A stretch of DNA of 64,000 nt from Patulibacter americanus DSM 16676 (GTDB lineage Bacteria; Actinomycetota; Thermoleophilia; Solirubrobacterales; Solirubrobacteraceae), in contig NZ_ATUD01000006.1 in assembly GCF_000420025.1 (NCBI RefSeq), positions 211,653-275,652 of the forward strand, in the 5' to 3' direction. The position numbers were made by a program, and so were the translations under genes. Within the stretch, counting starts at the first letter, position 1. Each line of letters begins with the position of its first letter. The notes under the pieces are model-generated. The model had not been told where the DNA came from. It did not search any database and saw only the letters and a program-made list of their open reading frames with translations. This document shows, one piece after another, positions 57,984 through 64,000 of the stretch.

Positions 57984-58960
57984 CCATCCCCACCGTTCCC
58001 CTGGGCACCCAGGGCCTCTCCGTCTCCCGCCTCGGCCTCGGCTGCATGGGCATGTCGGAGTTCTACGGCGACGCCGACGAGACCGAGTCGATCGCCACGA
58101 TCCACCGGGCCCTCGAGCTCGGCGTCACGTTCCTCGACACCGCCGACATGTACGGCGTCGGGCGCAACGAGGAGCTCGTCGGCCGCGCGCTCTCCGACCG
58201 TCGCGACCAGGTCGTGCTCGCCACGAAGTTCGGCAACGTCCGCGACCCCGAGAACGAGGGCTTCCGCGGCATCGACGGCTCGCCCGAGTACGTGCGGTCC
58301 GCCTGCGACGCGTCCCTGAAGCGCCTGGGCGTCGACCACATCGACCTCTACTACCAGCACCGCGTCGACCCGAAGACGCCGATCGAGGAGACCGTCGGCG
58401 CGATGGCCGAGCTCGTCCAGGCGGGCAAGGTCCGCTACCTCGGGCTGTCCGAGGCCGCGCCGGACACGATCCGCCGCGCCCACGCGGTCCACCCGATCTC
58501 GGCCCTCCAGACGGAGTACTCCATCTGGGCGCGGGAGCCCGAGGTGGAGATCCTCGCGACCGTCCGCGAGCTCGGCATCGCCTTCGTGCCCTACAGCCCG
58601 CTGGGCCGCGGGTTCCTGACGGGCACGATCCGGACGCTCGACGACCTCGCCCAGGACGACTTCCGCCGCCACCAGCCGCGGCTGCAGGGCGAGAACCTCG
58701 AGAGCAACATCGCGATCGTCGAGGTCGTCGACCGCATCGCTGCGGACCGCGGTGCCACCGCCGCCCAGGTCGCCCTGGCCTGGGTCATGGCCCAGGGCGA
58801 CGACGTCGTGCCGATCCCGGGTACGAAGCGCCGCGCGTACCTCGAGGACAACGCCGGCGCGGTCGACGTGACGCTCACGGAGCAGGACCTCCACGACCTG
58901 GGGGAGGCCGGGCAGGCGATCGGCGAGCGCTACCCGGACATGTCCTCCATCGACGAGTAG
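57980..58960 (+). CDS. Aldo/keto reductase
   Basis: A 326-residue (alpha/beta)8 NADPH-dependent reductase. The catalytic tetrad is readable: Asp in FLDTADMYG, Tyr in the same block (MYG), Lys in LATKFG, and His in [20 protein letters not shown] is the N-terminal signature, and [16 protein letters not shown] binds the cofactor phosphate. It reduces aldehydes and ketones. Co-translated with the MerR regulator, which is the usual partner in AdhR-type aldehyde-response operons. Confidence 0.95.
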   Translation: MTIPTVPLGTQGLSVSRLGLGCMGMSEFYGDADETESIATIHRALELGVTFLDTADMYGVGRNEELVGRALSDRRDQVVLATKFGNVRDPENEGFRGIDGSPEYVRSACDASLKRLGVDHIDLYYQHRVDPKTPIEETVGAMAELVQAGKVRYLGLSEAAPDTIRRAHAVHPISALQTEYSIWAREPEVEILATVRELGIAFVPYSPLGRGFLTGTIRTLDDLAQDDFRRHQPRLQGENLESNIAIVEVVDRIAADRGATAAQVALAWVMAQGDDVVPIPGTKRRAYLEDNAGAVDVTLTEQDLHDLGEAGQAIGERYPDMSSIDE

Positions 58961-59074
58961 GACCGCGGCCGCCACCCACGGTCGGCCGGCCACCCGCGGC
59001 CGGCCGGGCGTGGCGTTCCCGCCTGGCCGGCCCGGTCCGGGCCGCCGGGCCGGATCTACCGCCCGTCCGTCCGC

Positions 59075-59791
59075 TCAGAGACCGGACGGGTGCGCCGGCG
59101 CCACCGCGGGCGGGGCCGGCTCGCCGTGGGCGCGACGCAGCGTGAAGTAGAGGACCGCGGTGGCCAGCGCGCTGATGGGTGAGACGAGCGCGCCGAGCAG
59201 CACCTGGACGAAGCGGCCGACGCCGTCGCCCGAGGCCTCCGTGAAGATCGCCGCGACGAACGCGACGCCGATGACGAGCAGCAGGACGAGCAGGAGCAGG
59301 CCGAGCACGCGCTTGCCGTTGCCCCGCACGAGCTCGCGGCTGCGCCCGAACGCCGCCCCGATCCCGAGGCGCTCCACGACGACCACCGGGGCCACGACGG
59401 CCCAGATCGTGAGGAGGATCAGACCGGGGACGATGAGGAAGATCATGCCGATGCCCGCGCCGACGCCGGCGAGGACGCTGACGATGAGCAGCCGCGGGAG
59501 CACCGGCGCGACCTCGGCGAAGAGCTCGCCGGCGCCGCGGTCCCCGGTGCCGCCGGTCTCCACGTCGCGCACCAGCCCGGCCACGATGCCCTGCAGGAAC
59601 GTGGCCGCCACGAGGGAGATGCCGAGCCCGATGCCTGCGCCCCCGGTGCCCGCGTCCCGCAGCGCGTAGGTGGCGATCGCCTCGAAGAGGGCGATCACGA
59701 GCGCGAGCGGGAACAGCACCGCGAAGTGCTGACGGAAGAGCTGCAGCGCACGGTCCAGCACGGCGCCGGGGGAGATCGGTTCGGGCGTCAT
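59075..59791 (-). CDS. Six-helix membrane protein (YciC/GDPD-membrane-domain-like)
   Basis: A 238-residue integral membrane protein. It opens EPISPGAVLDRALQLFRQHF, the typical amphipathic N-terminus of the family of glycerophosphoryl-diester-phosphodiesterase membrane domain-like proteins, then has about six hydrophobic segments (for example IFLIVPGLILLTIWAVVAPVVVVERLG, core MIFLIVPGLILLTIW). A short Pro/Ala-rich tail ends it. The function is unknown. It is divergent from the lipoprotein gene. ATG 59791. Confidence 0.75.
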   Translation of the reverse strand: MTPEPISPGAVLDRALQLFRQHFAVLFPLALVIALFEAIATYALRDAGTGGAGIGLGISLVAATFLQGIVAGLVRDVETGGTGDRGAGELFAEVAPVLPRLLIVSVLAGVGAGIGMIFLIVPGLILLTIWAVVAPVVVVERLGIGAAFGRSRELVRGNGKRVLGLLLLVLLLVIGVAFVAAIFTEASGDGVGRFVQVLLGALVSPISALATAVLYFTLRRAHGEPAPPAVAPAHPSGL

Positions 59792-59837
59792 CCCGGCGGA
59801 TCTTCGCCGACGTGGCGCGTCGCCGCGCCCCGGCGGC

Positions 59838-59856
59838 GTCCCAGGGTCCTCCCAGG
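59838..59856 (+). promoter_or_regulatory. Third candidate response-regulator box
   Basis: GTCCCAGG-GTC-CTCCCAGG. It has the same 8+3+8 layout and CCCAGG core as at 34718-34736 and 39777-39795, and points toward the lipoprotein gene at 59964. Confidence 0.5.
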
Positions 59857-59963
59857 CGGGCCTCGGACGGCTCCCACGCGCGGCCCCGGCGGATGCGTGC
59901 GGGTGGCGTGCTGGTCCCGCCATGACCGGGGCCCGGGAGTCGGTGATCGGCGACGATGGGGGC

Positions 59964-60497
59964 ATGCGCTCCCGCCGCTCGTCCGCGACCCCGCGCTCCC
60001 TGTGCGTCGCGGTGCTCGTCGGGGTCACGACCGCGGGCGGCCTCGCCGGCTGCGGGGGCGACGCGTCGCCCGAGCCCGGGTTGGCGGCCGGCACGGCCAC
60101 GTCGCCGCGGACGACGACCACCGATCGGCCGTCGGCCACGACGGGGACCGGTGCCGACGCGCCGACTCGCGCGGCCACGCGGCGCCCGCCCGCGCGCTGG
60201 ACGGCGCGCTGCCCGACGAGGACGAAGAGCCCGCTGGGCTGCCGTGGCGTGCGCGCCAGGGTGCTGTCGATCCAGTCCGTGGACCCCGACGGCGACGGCG
60301 ACCTCCACGTCGTGGCCGTCGGTGGCTCCGTGACCGGCCCCGGGCTGACGGTCTTCGACGTCCGCCCGGCGCTGCGGCCGAAGCGCGACCCGCGGCCGGG
60401 GGAGTGGGTCACGGGCGCCGGGCCGGTCTTCCGCGGCTCCTACCGCCAGCGGCAGATCCAGGTCGACGTCTTCCGGGTCTGGCGTCCGCGGGGCTGA
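59964..60497 (+). CDS. Secreted lipoprotein of unknown function
   Basis: A 177-residue protein with a signal peptide (about 1-31) and lipobox GGLAGC, so Cys about residue 32 is lipidated. A Thr/Ser/Pro-rich linker follows (TSPRTTTTDRPS). The globular part has VRARVLSIQSVDPDGDGDLHVVAVGGSV, ending with a beta-rich segment (RQIQVDVFRVWRPRG). A VDPDGDGDL loop could bind calcium. ATG 59964 is the first codon that gives a clean signal peptide; 59922 is an in-frame alternative. A possible response-regulator box lies 107 bp upstream. Confidence 0.75.
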   Translation: MRSRRSSATPRSLCVAVLVGVTTAGGLAGCGGDASPEPGLAAGTATSPRTTTTDRPSATTGTGADAPTRAATRRPPARWTARCPTRTKSPLGCRGVRARVLSIQSVDPDGDGDLHVVAVGGSVTGPGLTVFDVRPALRPKRDPRPGEWVTGAGPVFRGSYRQRQIQVDVFRVWRPRG

Positions 60498-60548
60498 CGG
60501 CCGACGGCGGGCGCTCCGCCCCGCCGCGGGCCGCGGCGGGGGGCGAGG

Positions 60549-61226
60549 TCAGCCGCGGGGCGGGCGCCAACCCGACATGGCCCGCAGCACGCCGTCGCGA
60601 TCGAGCGGCGGGACGGGCATGGGCGAGTGGGCGTGGCCCTCGGCGCGCAGGCCGTCGAGCACGACGGTGAGCAGGCGCCGCCAGACCTCGGGGTCGACGT
60701 CGCGGGTGTAGTCCGCGACGGCGCTGACCATGAGCTGGACGAGCGGGACGTCGTAGGGCGACGCGTCGGGCCGCAGCGCACCGGCGTCGTGGGCCCGCTC
60801 CACGAGCCGCACGACGAGCGGCTCGATGCGGTCGCGGCCGCGGGGGCCGCAGCCACCGGACTCGCTGATTCCCGCACCGAGCAGCAGCTCCTTCAGCCCG
60901 CGGTTGTGCGCCTGCTTCTCGAGCGCGACCCGGAAGAAGTGCTCCAGGCCCTCCCACGCGTCGTCGATCGCGAGCGCCTCCTCCGCGACCCCGGCGATCG
61001 TGTCGAGCTGGTCCTCGAACAGCGCGTCGATCAGCGTCTGCTTGTCCGGGAACCGCCGGTAGACCGTGCCGACGCCGACGTCGGCGTGGTGGGCGATCTC
61101 GTCGAGGCTGACGCCGAGCCCCTGCTCCGCGAAGAGCGTGCCGGCGGCGTCCAGGATGCGCCGGCGGTTGCGCTCCGCGTCCTTCCGGAGGGGCCGCCCC
61201 GTGGCCTCCTCGGGGATCGAATTCAT
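60549..61226 (-). CDS. TetR-family repressor of the divergent MFS pump
   Basis: A 225-residue TetR protein. The helix-turn-helix is ILDAAGTLFAEQGLGVSLDEIAHHADVGVGTVYRRF (core VSLDEIAHHADVGVGTVY). The ligand-binding half is helical, with an unusual Cys-Gly pair (ESGGCGPRG). It is transcribed divergently from an MFS exporter, and a palindrome lies between them at 61267-61278. A TAGCCT -10 (61233-61238, minus) ends 6 nt before the ATG, so its own message is leaderless. The usual logic is that drug binding releases repression of the pump. Confidence 0.92.
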   Translation of the reverse strand: MNSIPEEATGRPLRKDAERNRRRILDAAGTLFAEQGLGVSLDEIAHHADVGVGTVYRRFPDKQTLIDALFEDQLDTIAGVAEEALAIDDAWEGLEHFFRVALEKQAHNRGLKELLLGAGISESGGCGPRGRDRIEPLVVRLVERAHDAGALRPDASPYDVPLVQLMVSAVADYTRDVDPEVWRRLLTVVLDGLRAEGHAHSPMPVPPLDRDGVLRAMSGWRPPRG

Positions 61227-61232
61227 AGGTAC

Positions 61233-61238
61233 AGGCTA
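61233..61238 (-). promoter_or_regulatory. -10 element, leaderless TetR gene
   Basis: TAGCCT on the minus strand, 6 nt before the ATG at 61226. Confidence 0.45.
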
Positions 61239-61266
61239 GCGGCATCCGTGTATGCGGAGGCTCACA

Positions 61267-61278
61267 CTCCAATTGGAG
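61267..61278. promoter_or_regulatory. Candidate TetR operator before the MFS gene
   Basis: Perfect 12-bp palindrome CTCCAATTGGAG. It abuts the likely -35 region of the MFS promoter, whose -10 is TACGGT at 61300-61305. Confidence 0.5.
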
Positions 61279-61378
61279 GACAGCTCTCCGTTTGATTGCT
61301 ACGGTGTTTGTCAGGACTGGGCAGCCCTGCGCTCCCGCGCCTCCTGCCCGTCGTCGTCACCACCTCCGAAGGACCCGC

Positions 61379-62875
61379 ATGTCTTCCTCCCCGACCGCCG
61401 CGCCGGTCGACCCACACCACGAGCGCCGCTGGCTCATCCTCGGCATCCTCGGCATCGCGCAGCTCATGGTGATCCTGGACGCCACGATCGTGAACATCGC
61501 GCTGCCGTCCGCCCAGGGCGACCTCGGCTTCGACGACGAGAACCGCCAGTGGGTCATCACGGCCTACGCCCTCGCGTTCGGCTCGCTGCTGCTGCTCGGC
61601 GGCAAGATCGGCGACCTCGTCGGCCGCAAGCACATCTTCATCATCGGCCTGGTCGGCTTCGCCGTCGCCTCGGCCCTCGGCGGCGCGGCGGGCAGCTTCG
61701 GCGTCCTCGTCGTCGCCCGCGCCCTCCAGGGCGTCTTCGGTGCCCTGCTGGCGCCGGCCGCGCTGTCCCTCCTGACGACGACGTTCACGGACCCCGTCGA
61801 GCGCAACAAGGCCTTCGGCGTCTTCGGCGCGATCGCCGGCGTCGGCGGCGGCGTCGGGCTGCTGCTCGGCGGCGTGCTCACGGAGTACCTCTCCTGGCGC
61901 TGGTGCCTCTACGTGAACCTCTTCTTCGCGATCCCCGCCGCGATCGGCGCGTTCACCGTCCTGCACGGCGGCACGCAGCACGGTGCCGGCCAGCGCCCGA
62001 AGCTCGACATCCCGGGAACGGTCGCCGTCACCGGCGGCCTCTTCGCCCTCGTCTACGGCTTCTCGAACTCCGAGACGAACGGCTGGGGCGACTCCATCAC
62101 GATCATCTCGCTGGCGCTCGCCGTGATCCTGCTGGTCGCCTTCGTGGTCATCGAGCAGCGCGTGAAGAACCCGCTCCTGCCGATGCGCGTCGTCCTCGAC
62201 CGCAACCGCGGCGGGTCCTACCTCGCCTTCGGCATCGTCAGCACGGGGATGTTCGGCGTGTTCCTGTTCCTGACCTACTACCTGCAGCGCACGCTGGGCT
62301 ACTCCCCGGTGGAGACCGGCCTCGCGTTCCTGGCGATGAACTTCGCGATCATGGCCTCGATCGGCGTCTGCAGCCAGGTGCTGCTGCCGCGGTTCGGCCC
62401 CCGCCCGCTCGTCTCGGGCGGCATGGCTCTCGCCGCGGTCGCGATGGCGATCTTCGCGCAGCTCGAGACGTCGTCGAACTACGTGACCGGCGTCCTCCCG
62501 GGCCTCATCGTCATGGGCCTCGGCATGGGCGGCGTCTTCTCCGCCGCGATGGCGTCGGCCACCCTCGGCGTCGACCCGAAGGACGCCGGCGTCGCCTCCG
62601 CCATGGTCAACACGACCCAGCAGGTCGGCGGCTCCATCGGCACCGCGCTGCTCTCGACGCTGTTCGCCAGCGCCGTCACGAGCTACGCGACGGACAACGC
62701 CGGCCGCCTCCAGGGTGCCCAGCTGGCCGGCGAGGCCGCGATGCACGGCTACGTCACGGCGTTCTGGATCGCCGCGGGCATCCTCGCCTTCGGCGCCCTC
62801 GTGACCGGACTGCTGCTGCGGCCGGGCGCCGTCCCGGTGGGCGACCCCGACGCCGCGCCGGTGATGGCGCACTGA
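61379..62875 (+). CDS. MFS multidrug exporter, DHA2 (EmrB/QacA) type, 14 helices
   Basis: A 498-residue drug:H+ antiporter. Signature motif C-like LVILDATIVNIALPSAQ at the start, motif A GGKIGDLVGRKHIFIIGL and many helices to about residue 480 place it in the DHA2 family with 14 membrane spans. The leading Pro/His segment (1-16) is cytoplasmic. It would export a hydrophobic drug, dye or metabolite; the substrate is unknown. ATG 61379 has a GAAGGA site 5-6 nt upstream and is about 75 nt downstream of the promoter. Divergent TetR control is likely. Confidence 0.92.
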   Translation: MSSSPTAAPVDPHHERRWLILGILGIAQLMVILDATIVNIALPSAQGDLGFDDENRQWVITAYALAFGSLLLLGGKIGDLVGRKHIFIIGLVGFAVASALGGAAGSFGVLVVARALQGVFGALLAPAALSLLTTTFTDPVERNKAFGVFGAIAGVGGGVGLLLGGVLTEYLSWRWCLYVNLFFAIPAAIGAFTVLHGGTQHGAGQRPKLDIPGTVAVTGGLFALVYGFSNSETNGWGDSITIISLALAVILLVAFVVIEQRVKNPLLPMRVVLDRNRGGSYLAFGIVSTGMFGVFLFLTYYLQRTLGYSPVETGLAFLAMNFAIMASIGVCSQVLLPRFGPRPLVSGGMALAAVAMAIFAQLETSSNYVTGVLPGLIVMGLGMGGVFSAAMASATLGVDPKDAGVASAMVNTTQQVGGSIGTALLSTLFASAVTSYATDNAGRLQGAQLAGEAAMHGYVTAFWIAAGILAFGALVTGLLLRPGAVPVGDPDAAPVMAH

Positions 62876-62878
62876 CCC

Positions 62879-62900
62879 GCGCCGCGCTCCGGCGCGGCGC
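62879..62900. terminator. Hairpin just after the MFS gene
   Basis: Stem GCGCCGCGC / GCGCGGCGC with a TCCG loop, 4 bp after the stop. No T-tract. Confidence 0.5.
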
Positions 62901-62910
62901 CTGCAGGACC

Positions 62911-62940
62911 CGGAGGGCCGCGATGCGTCGCGGCCCTCCG
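62911..62940. terminator. Strong bidirectional terminator hairpin
   Basis: Perfect 13-bp stem CGGAGGGCCGCGA / TCGCGGCCCTCCG with a TGCG loop, between the convergent MFS and collagen-like genes. Confidence 0.75.
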
Positions 62941-62978
62941 TCGTTCCGTGGTGGGCCCGTTCGGCCGCGCCGACGTCC

Positions 62979-64000
62979 TCAGCGGGGGGTGCGGACGGTG
63001 AACGTGCTGCTGAGGACGGTGGCGGGCCGGCCCGTCCGGCGGATGACGATCCGGATGCGGTAGCGGCCGGTCGCCGCCGCGGCCTCCGGGAAGACCACGA
63101 CACGCTGGGACCCGGTCCGGCGCAGTGTGCGCTGGCCCGTGGCGATCGTCCTGCCGCCCTGGGTGATCGTCACGGTCACGGTGCGCGTCGCGGTGCCCCG
63201 GACGAGCTCCACGACGCAGCGCGCGCGGCGTCGCCGGGTGGCGGGGGTGCAGCGGTAGACGGCGGCCTCGCCGTTTCGGCCGCGGGGGCCGATGAGGCCG
63301 ACGTGTCCGGCAGGTCCGGGTCGGCCGGCAACGCCGCGGTGGCCGGGAGTGCCCTTCGCGCCGGCCGCTCCGGCGGCGCCGACCGGACCGGGAGCACCCT
63401 GCGCGCCCGTCGCACCGGACGGACCGGCCACCCCCGGTGCGCCCTGCGGCCCCGACGCGCCGTCCTGACCGTCACGGCCGGGACCACCGCCGGCGCCGGC
63501 AGGACCCTGCGGCGCCGCGCCGGCCTCACCGGTCAGCGACACGATGTCGCCGAACAGCCCGCCACCCGCGAGGACCTGCACCTGGGCGGTGCGCATCGGC
63601 CGCGCCGTGTCCAGCGCCGGGACGAACCGCACCCAGAAGGTGCACGTCCCGCCGACGGGCAACGTCTCGCGCGAGCAGTCGTCCGCGGTCAGGACGAAGT
63701 CCGACGCGTCCGGACCGGTCAGCCGCAGCCGCCGGACCTCCGCGGGCACCCCGGCCGTGTTGCGGACCGTCAGCCGCTGCGCCGGGCCCGCCGTCCCACC
63801 CGCCTGCACGCCGAACGGCGCCGGGGCGCCCGACGTCACCGTCGCCGCGCTGGTGTTGCGCAGCACCGTCACCGAGCGTGCAGTGAGGTTGGCGGTGGCG
63901 ATGTCGGGGCGTCCGTCGCCGTCCAGGTCACCGATCGCCAGCGCGAGCGGGTTGGCGCCGGTGGTGCCGGCGGTCGTGGCGGTGTAGCCGTCGCCGGTCG
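62979..64000 (-). CDS. Surface protein with VCBS/FG-GAP, choice-of-anchor and collagen-like regions (5' end outside the window)
   Basis: The frame is open to the end of the window, so the N-terminus is missing; about 340 residues are visible. First comes a VCBS/FG-GAP-type repeat (PLALAIGDLDGDGRPDIATAN), a calcium-binding propeller blade. Then comes an anchor-like beta domain (FVLTADDCSRETLPVGGTCTFWVRF). Next is a collagen-like Gly-X-Y stretch of about 25 triplets (63270-63512, e.g. GPQGAPGVAGPSGATGAQ). Last is an Arg-rich beta domain ending STFTVRTPR. It is an extracellular, probably fibrous protein. Bacterial collagen-like proteins form triple helices and are often adhesive. A downstream hairpin at 62911-62940 ends the gene. 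Confidence 0.85.
   Translation of the reverse strand, partial: TGDGYTATTAGTTGANPLALAIGDLDGDGRPDIATANLTARSVTVLRNTSAATVTSGAPAPFGVQAGGTAGPAQRLTVRNTAGVPAEVRRLRLTGPDASDFVLTADDCSRETLPVGGTCTFWVRFVPALDTARPMRTAQVQVLAGGGLFGDIVSLTGEAGAAPQGPAGAGGGPGRDGQDGASGPQGAPGVAGPSGATGAQGAPGPVGAAGAAGAKGTPGHRGVAGRPGPAGHVGLIGPRGRNGEAAVYRCTPATRRRRARCVVELVRGTATRTVTVTITQGGRTIATGQRTLRRTGSQRVVVFPEAAAATGRYRIRIVIRRTGRPATVLSSTFTVRTPR

Noticed and set aside
58961..59074. Dense GGCCGGCC inverted repeats after the aldo/keto reductase gene as a special element
   Set aside because: Likely a simple bidirectional termination region between convergent genes; no clear single hairpin or protein-binding site could be defined.

Overview
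The window is uniformly very GC-rich, with compact, often translationally coupled genes and no rRNA, tRNA, prophage, insertion sequence or CRISPR array that I could see. Gene content (actinobacterial cytochrome bd, NhaA-thioredoxin fusion, MmyB-type XRE regulator, EgtB/EgtD, split LigD-type repair enzymes, Eis-like acetyltransferase, DUF6629, secreted proteins with Arg-rich beta-strand tails) points to a high-GC actinobacterium. My best guess is class Thermoleophilia (Solirubrobacterales, Patulibacter-like), by inference only.

Layout. 1-4 kb: start of a zinc alcohol dehydrogenase (cut by the window edge), a chromate transporter, and a PRC-barrel/membrane-protein pair. 4.2-7 kb: cydA-cydB plus a coupled 71-residue membrane protein. 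7-11.3 kb: NhaA-thioredoxin antiporter, phosphodiester glycosidase, GT4 glycosyltransferase. 11.3-16.8 kb: DUF6629 protein, dodecin, FUSC transporter, GntR regulator, fatty-acid hydroxylase with a double operator. 16.8-21.2 kb: stand-alone LigD-type polymerase and ATP-dependent ligase, with a PAP2 protein and a MarR regulator between them. 21.2-24.7 kb: secreted trypsin-like protease and CocE/X-Pro-like hydrolase. 24.8-28.3 kb: Eis-like acetyltransferase, peptidoglycan-binding protein, membrane protein and ECF sigma factor. 28.5-34.6 kb: MmyB regulator and divergent SDR, secreted and membrane proteins of unknown role, isochorismatase-like hydrolase, YjbR protein. 34.8-42.2 kb: envelope-glycosylation and signalling block (GT2-GtrA, GT39-like transferase, SigB/F-type sigma factor, two-component system). 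42.2-48 kb: thiM, Thr-rich membrane protein, FMN reductase, three coupled glycosyltransferases. 48-50.2 kb: ergothioneine genes egtB-egtD. 50.4-55.4 kb: orphan antitoxin, TetR and its acyl-CoA dehydrogenase operon. 55.5-64 kb: MBL hydrolase, OsmC, MerR-aldo/keto reductase operon, lipoprotein, TetR-MFS pair, and the end of a collagen-like/VCBS surface protein.

Regulatory reading is unusually informative. Many genes have a TANNNT -10 hexamer ending 6-8 nt before the start codon, so leaderless transcription looks common. Palindromic operators sit in the promoters next to the GntR, MarR, MerR and two TetR genes. An 11-bp-period direct repeat of CCCAGG-like half-sites occurs upstream of the two-component operon, of the GT2-GtrA gene and of a lipoprotein gene, which suggests a small response-regulator regulon inside this window. 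GNNT-N15/16-GGGTA elements upstream of dodecin, osmC, the PRC-barrel gene and the glycosyltransferase cluster suggest control by a SigB/F-type sigma factor such as the one encoded at 38550-39329.
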